Assembly (NCBI GenBank): GCA_001598975.1
Contig: BBXU01000566.1
Coordinates: 1-35,611 of the forward strand
Source: Parachlorella kessleri
Taxonomy: Eukaryota > Chlorophyta > Trebouxiophyceae > Chlorellales > Chlorellaceae
Length of the DNA stretch: 35,611 nt
Direction: 5' to 3'
Each line of letters begins with the position of its first letter. Positions within the stretch are counted from its first letter, which is position 1. The notes beneath the pieces were generated by a model. It did not search any database. It was not told the DNA's origin and saw nothing but the letters and a program-made list of their open reading frames with translations. The translations under genes and the position numbers were made by a program. Below, piece after piece: positions 33,035 through 35,611 of the stretch.

Positions 33035-35378
33035 TCAAACTCCTCCTCCTGCGCTTAGCTTGGCTTTCTCTTTCTCTTCCACCGCATCTACCGTCCTGAT
33101 CATGTTCTGCGGTGGCTTGTTGAAAGCTCGCACAGCCAGGAATGTGCCCAGCCGGTTGTCAACCTGCAGATCATGCCACCTGTCCAGTTAGCAAGCGAAA
33201 CTTCCACTAAAAGCACACGGCAGTGAGACACAGAATGGACTGACCCCCTTGTTGGGTAGCGGTTGGCGCACCGTCCCTTCACTCTGCGCAGACCTGGGCT
33301 AACTGCAGGCATCCTTCAGCTTCTACTCTGGGATATGCTACGCTACACGAGTTGCGCGGGTTTTCAGGCAGACCCTGTAGGGGACTGGCCACTCACAGCC
33401 TTCAGCACAGATCATGTCCATCAACTGTACGTCATTGCTCACGCTGGGCGGGACAAATTCAGAAATGCAACCTTGCAAAGCGCCAGCCCGCCCACCTGCC
33501 AGACGGATATCTTCCACGTCTCGGGGTGGTGCGGCTTCTTGCGCTGCAGCGCCATGGCTGCCGCGGTGGACGCCGCCGCGCCGCCGCCCCCTCCCAGCAG
33601 CGACAGCGGATCCAGGGACCACAGGGGCGAGTTGAACACCTGGGACGCGGACGTCAAGTCCTCCCTGCACCCACACACAAGAGGGAAGCACGCGAAGGCC
33701 TTGCTCAGATTCACAGACAGACCCACTTGGTTGCTCAGCAGCAAAGGCATTGCAGGGAGTGAGAGTAGGGACACAGACAGACTCAGGGGACCATCCACTG
33801 GGCAGTGCTTCCATGTCAGGTTGTGTGGCACGCAGCCCAATTAGCAAACCAGAACATGACCCTCGGGCTCATGCACGCCATGCGCAGCCCGCCCCGCCGG
33901 GCTCAGGAGCAGGAGGGAAGAGTTGGTAGGGGCAGGGGGATGGTCAAGGGCAGGGCGCAAGATCCTGGCAGCCCACCTAGTGCACACGACAAGCCAGCCT
34001 CTCATACGCCACCTGGACAACAGCAGGACCACATCCCAGATGAAATCACAACACCAGCCCGCCCCCCTGCACCAGATGCCAGTGCGCAGCCCCCGCACCT
34101 GATGCACATGTAGTCGTCAGTGCCAGGCACCTCTGCCCGCCCCACCACAACTGCTCCCAGCGCCACGTAGCCCAGGGGCGGCACCGGCATCCACACCGTC
34201 ACCGGGTTGGCACTGTTCTGGCGCCACACCAGCGAGTACTCCCGGGGGTGGCAGGTGGCGGGCTTGTGCTGCTGCTGGGACTCTGCAGGGCTCGTCAGCC
34301 CAGCTGCCGCAACTGCAATCACAGCAGGGGGCAGCGTACTGTGGGCAGGCCAGGAGTTCAATTAGTCTCACACTGATGCGCCCAGTGGTTAGCCCTTGAG
34401 TCATGCATGCCGGCACGGATAACCATAAGGGGGGGCTTGCGGCGAGGCCTTCCGTTGTGCTCTCTCCTGGTGGGGAACAAGCAAGCCGTCCTACAGGCTG
34501 ATACAGCCTTGTGGCTGAACCTACCAACTGCCGTACAGCGCAAGGGACACAGCCCAGCAGCCAGCAGGGCTCCGGGGCTGCACTTGGTACGAGTACAACG
34601 AGAGAAGGGCCCATACAAGGTATACAACGGGGGAGGTGCCCCCGGCCTCGCACTACTCTCTGCTCAGCCCCTCCGTGCACCACACACAAACAAAAGCCAC
34701 CTTGCCAACCCGCGGCAACCCTCTGCATGCCCCTGTTTCCCTACCCTACCTGGGGGCGCCCCGGCTCCACCACACAGCGTGAAGTCCCTGAGGCAGGGCA
34801 CGGGGTTGCCTGGCGGGTCGGTACCCAGGGTCACCACATCCCCCGCGGGCCGGTACCCTGCAGCACCACAGCAGATGTGCCTGCCTGGTGTTACACATGT
34901 GCCACATTGGTGTTACACATGTGCCACATCGCATTGAGCTGGCGCACACCGGGTGTCATAAGAGCATATACTGGGCATGCTTACGGATCGAGACAGGCAC
35001 GAGAGAGGCGCAGGTGCTGTAAGGGTTCCTAAGGCACTTACCGTGAATGCCAGAGCCAATTAGAGGGGCACGGCGAGCATGCAACCGCGTTGCTTTTCCT
35101 GTAACACTCCTGACTGAAGCCCTCGTACTTGCTCGATACCTCTCTTCTCGCCCGCTAAAGTCAGAAAAAGGACAACCGAGCCGATGTGGCGTGCGCCAGT
35201 ACTATGAAGGCATGCTGCAACCCGCCCTAGATAGACATGCCTACTTGCCTGGTGGCGCCACTGGCGTCCAGAAGGAGACAGCTGAGGATATGCGGTGGGC
35301 GGTGGTGCGCCAGGCGGGCTCAAAGTCGAGGCAGGGCATGGTCAGCGGCAGCTGCAGGGGGGCAAGCACGGAGGGTGC
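33035..35378 (-). CDS. VPS13/Vps62-type protein, carboxyl-terminal part (runs off right edge)
   Basis: Five exons are visible: 35378-35249, 34857-34750, 34282-34099, 33664-33496 and 33163-33035 (stop). They join in phase to about 239 residues. Two Vps62-like units can be read: FEPAWRTTAHRISSAVSFWT with PVAPPG-YRPAGDVVTLGTDP, and REYSLVWRQ with VTVWMPVPPLGYVALGAVVV. They are followed by EDLTSASQVFNSPLWS, WKISVWQVDNRLGTFLAVR and a short charged tail ending KAKLSAGGGV. This WRP-PPGY-LGDV pattern and the D-SPLW...W-V-N-LGTF segment are known from plant VPS13 and Vps62 (DUF946) proteins. VPS13 proteins are bridge-like lipid transporters at membrane contact sites. The intron after 35249 uses a GC donor (GCAAGT). 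An alternative in-phase acceptor for the first visible exon lies at the CCCCCTGCAG near 35350. Upstream exons are outside the window, so full-length VPS13 is not proven. Confidence 0.75.
34887..34929. repeat. 21-base tandem duplication in a VPS13-like intron
   Basis: GGTGTTACACATGTGCCACAT occurs at 34887-34907 and again at 34909-34929, one base apart. It is intronic. Confidence 0.85.
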
Positions 35379-35611
35379 CTGTTTAGAGAGTGGTGCGAGC
35401 GCGGACGGGAGCCGGGGGAGCACATGACAAAAGCTAGTTTGAGGAGAAAGGGTTCCGACCCAGGCCGGGCACTGCCCGCGCAAGCCGACCCTCCAAAAGG
35501 CAGACGCAATGGTTGAGCCGCTGGATAACCTCAACATTTGGTTTGGTTTGGTTTGCCTCAACATCGCGGTCGGAGTGTCATGACACAGCTGCAGTTCGCT
35601 CTTACGGAGGC
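35379..35611. other. Right edge, presumed intron of the VPS13-like gene
   Basis: No exon could be recognised. A TTTGG array of about 18 bases at 35537-35554 is flanked by the direct repeat CCTCAACAT (35529-35537 and 35556-35564). Confidence 0.4.

Noticed and set aside
35537..35554. TTTGG array as telomeric repeat
   Set aside because: Only about three and a half units, and the unit is not TTTAGGG or TTTTAGGG as in green algae.
1..35611. CRISPR arrays, rRNA, tRNA, bacterial operons or prophage
   Set aside because: No repeat-spacer pattern or clover-leaf gene was seen, and the intron-rich genes are clearly eukaryotic nuclear.

Overview
The window is nuclear DNA from a eukaryote, most likely a green alga (Chlorophyta). 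Nearly every gene is split by short GT-AG introns (a few GC-AG). The gene set combines an ATG1 kinase with the plant-type start and carboxyl end, a compact Site-2 protease, a plant-like VPS13/Vps62 protein, and the ciliary protein CFAP52, which implies a lineage that makes or made motile cilia. I rebuilt the genes by joining exons by eye. A model was trusted when the splice phases matched at every junction and the joined protein followed a known family. The organism assignment and all exon limits are inferences without transcript support.

Layout from left to right. 51-2055 (-): amino-terminal part of a long coiled-coil protein that runs off the left edge. 2379-3743 (+): Site-2 protease (M50B), head to head with it. 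4517-9018 (-): ATG1 autophagy kinase, 862 aa. 9806-11231 (-): low-complexity protein of unknown function. 11292-11966 (+): weak gene candidate. 12601-17031 (-): CFAP52 (WDR16), 638 aa, 14 exons. 17208-19532 (+): secretory-pathway DUF273-like glycosyltransferase, head to head with CFAP52. 20112-21575 and 22111-23494 (-): a 2.0 kb tandem duplication of an unnamed repeat protein; the first copy carries a frameshift. 24846-29074 (-): secreted Asn/Thr/Gly-rich protein built partly from duplicated exon pairs. 30765-32419 (-): ankyrin-repeat protein. 33035-35378 (-): carboxyl-terminal part of a VPS13/Vps62-type protein that runs off the right edge.

The genes do not form one pathway. Themes are membrane and autophagy biology (S2P, ATG1, VPS13-like), cilia (CFAP52), and secretion or the cell surface (glycosyltransferase, Asn-rich protein). 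The less ordinary items are: a family of about 90 bp SINE-like elements in five copies with a variable GACTA tail; four GC-AG introns, three of them in CFAP52; the tandem repeat-protein pair; and the modular Asn-rich secreted protein. The last two are the best candidates for undescribed biology.
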